Of a DNA stretch of 40,121 nt, positions 40,072 to 40,121 are shown one piece after another. Made by a program: the position numbers and the translations under genes. Source of the DNA: Actinomadura sp. KC345 (GTDB lineage: Bacteria > Actinomycetota > Actinomycetes > Streptosporangiales > Streptosporangiaceae); assembly GCF_004348515.1 (NCBI RefSeq), contig NZ_SMKH01000033.1:1-40121 (forward strand), in the 5' to 3' direction. Below the pieces are notes generated by a model that was not told the DNA's origin, did no database searches, and saw nothing but the letters and a program-made list of their open reading frames with translations. Numbering within the stretch: position 1 is the stretch's first letter; the number at the start of each line of letters is the position of its first letter.

Positions 40072-40121
40072 CTGTCTCTTATACACAACTGACGCTGCCG
40101 ACGAACTCTAGGGTGTAGATC
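40072..40121. other. Illumina Nextera adapter (not genome)
   Basis: CTGTCTCTTATACACA, one mismatch region (ACT for TCT), then CTGACGCTGCCGACGA matches the Nextera transposase/i5 adapter. An 8-base index ACTCTAGG (40105-40112) and GTGTAGATC follow. The reverse complement of the index, CCTAGAGT, corresponds to i5 S516 as I recall it. Confidence 0.96.

Noticed and set aside
39775..40086. Minus-strand frame beginning MYKRQ opposite the alkB-like gene
   Set aside because: Its start lies in the adapter and the rest is antisense to a clear gene.
40072..40111. C-terminal extension of the AlkB protein (LLYTTDAADEL)
   Set aside because: It is translated adapter, not gene sequence.

Overview
The window is GC-rich, with codon third positions almost always G or C. 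It carries actinomycete hallmarks: an LLM-class F420-type oxidoreductase, an ATPase/XRE-DUF5753/DUF397 cluster, many GTG starts and repeated TAnnnT-N6/7-start leaderless promoters. The best guess is a filamentous Actinomycetota genome, perhaps Actinomadura or a relative; the genus is inference. It is a contig end: the last 50 bases are Illumina Nextera adapter, not genome.

Layout. 1-10 kb: partial FUSC membrane protein, benzaldehyde-type aldehyde dehydrogenase, a small membrane protein with a broken frame, MFS exporter, small Cys-containing protein, a large MFS-coiled-coil-winged-helix fusion, and a cation/proton antiporter. 10-17.3 kb: PPOX flavoprotein, TPR protein, two-gene ABC exporter, frameshifted MOSC gene, secreted lipase, unknown anchored protein, methyltransferase. 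17.3-19.1 kb: gene-poor stretch with two small or unknown genes. 19.2-25.2 kb: catabolic-looking block (sulfotransferase, two SDRs, DUF1214, NTF2-like, MarR, TetR) with clear operators: two KstR-type boxes, a MerR-type 19-bp-spacer promoter and a duplicated TetR operator. 25.2-29 kb: accessory island with a decayed XRE gene, a frameshifted modification-dependent HNH endonuclease in AT-richer DNA, and an intact ATPase / XRE-DUF5753 / DUF397 cluster. 29.4-37.6 kb: quinone-oxidoreductase-type enzyme with its TetR, frameshifted YwqG/DUF1963 gene, holin-like protein, FAD monooxygenase, putative immunity-type protein, PRTase-like protein, NTF2-like plus LLM pair, and an orphan solute-binding lipoprotein. 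37.6-40.07 kb: unknown protein plus XRE-ImmA/IrrE protease (toxin-antitoxin or defence candidate), then an AlkB-type repair gene behind a near-perfect LexA box, cut by the contig end.

Themes. Four genes need single-base corrections to restore an otherwise convincing reading frame. They are either real pseudogenes or base-call or assembly indels, and raw reads would decide. The most interesting candidates for new biology are the AspBHI-N/HNH endonuclease, the XRE-ImmA pair, the MFS fusion, and the KstR-boxed sulfotransferase/SDR/DUF1214 operon.
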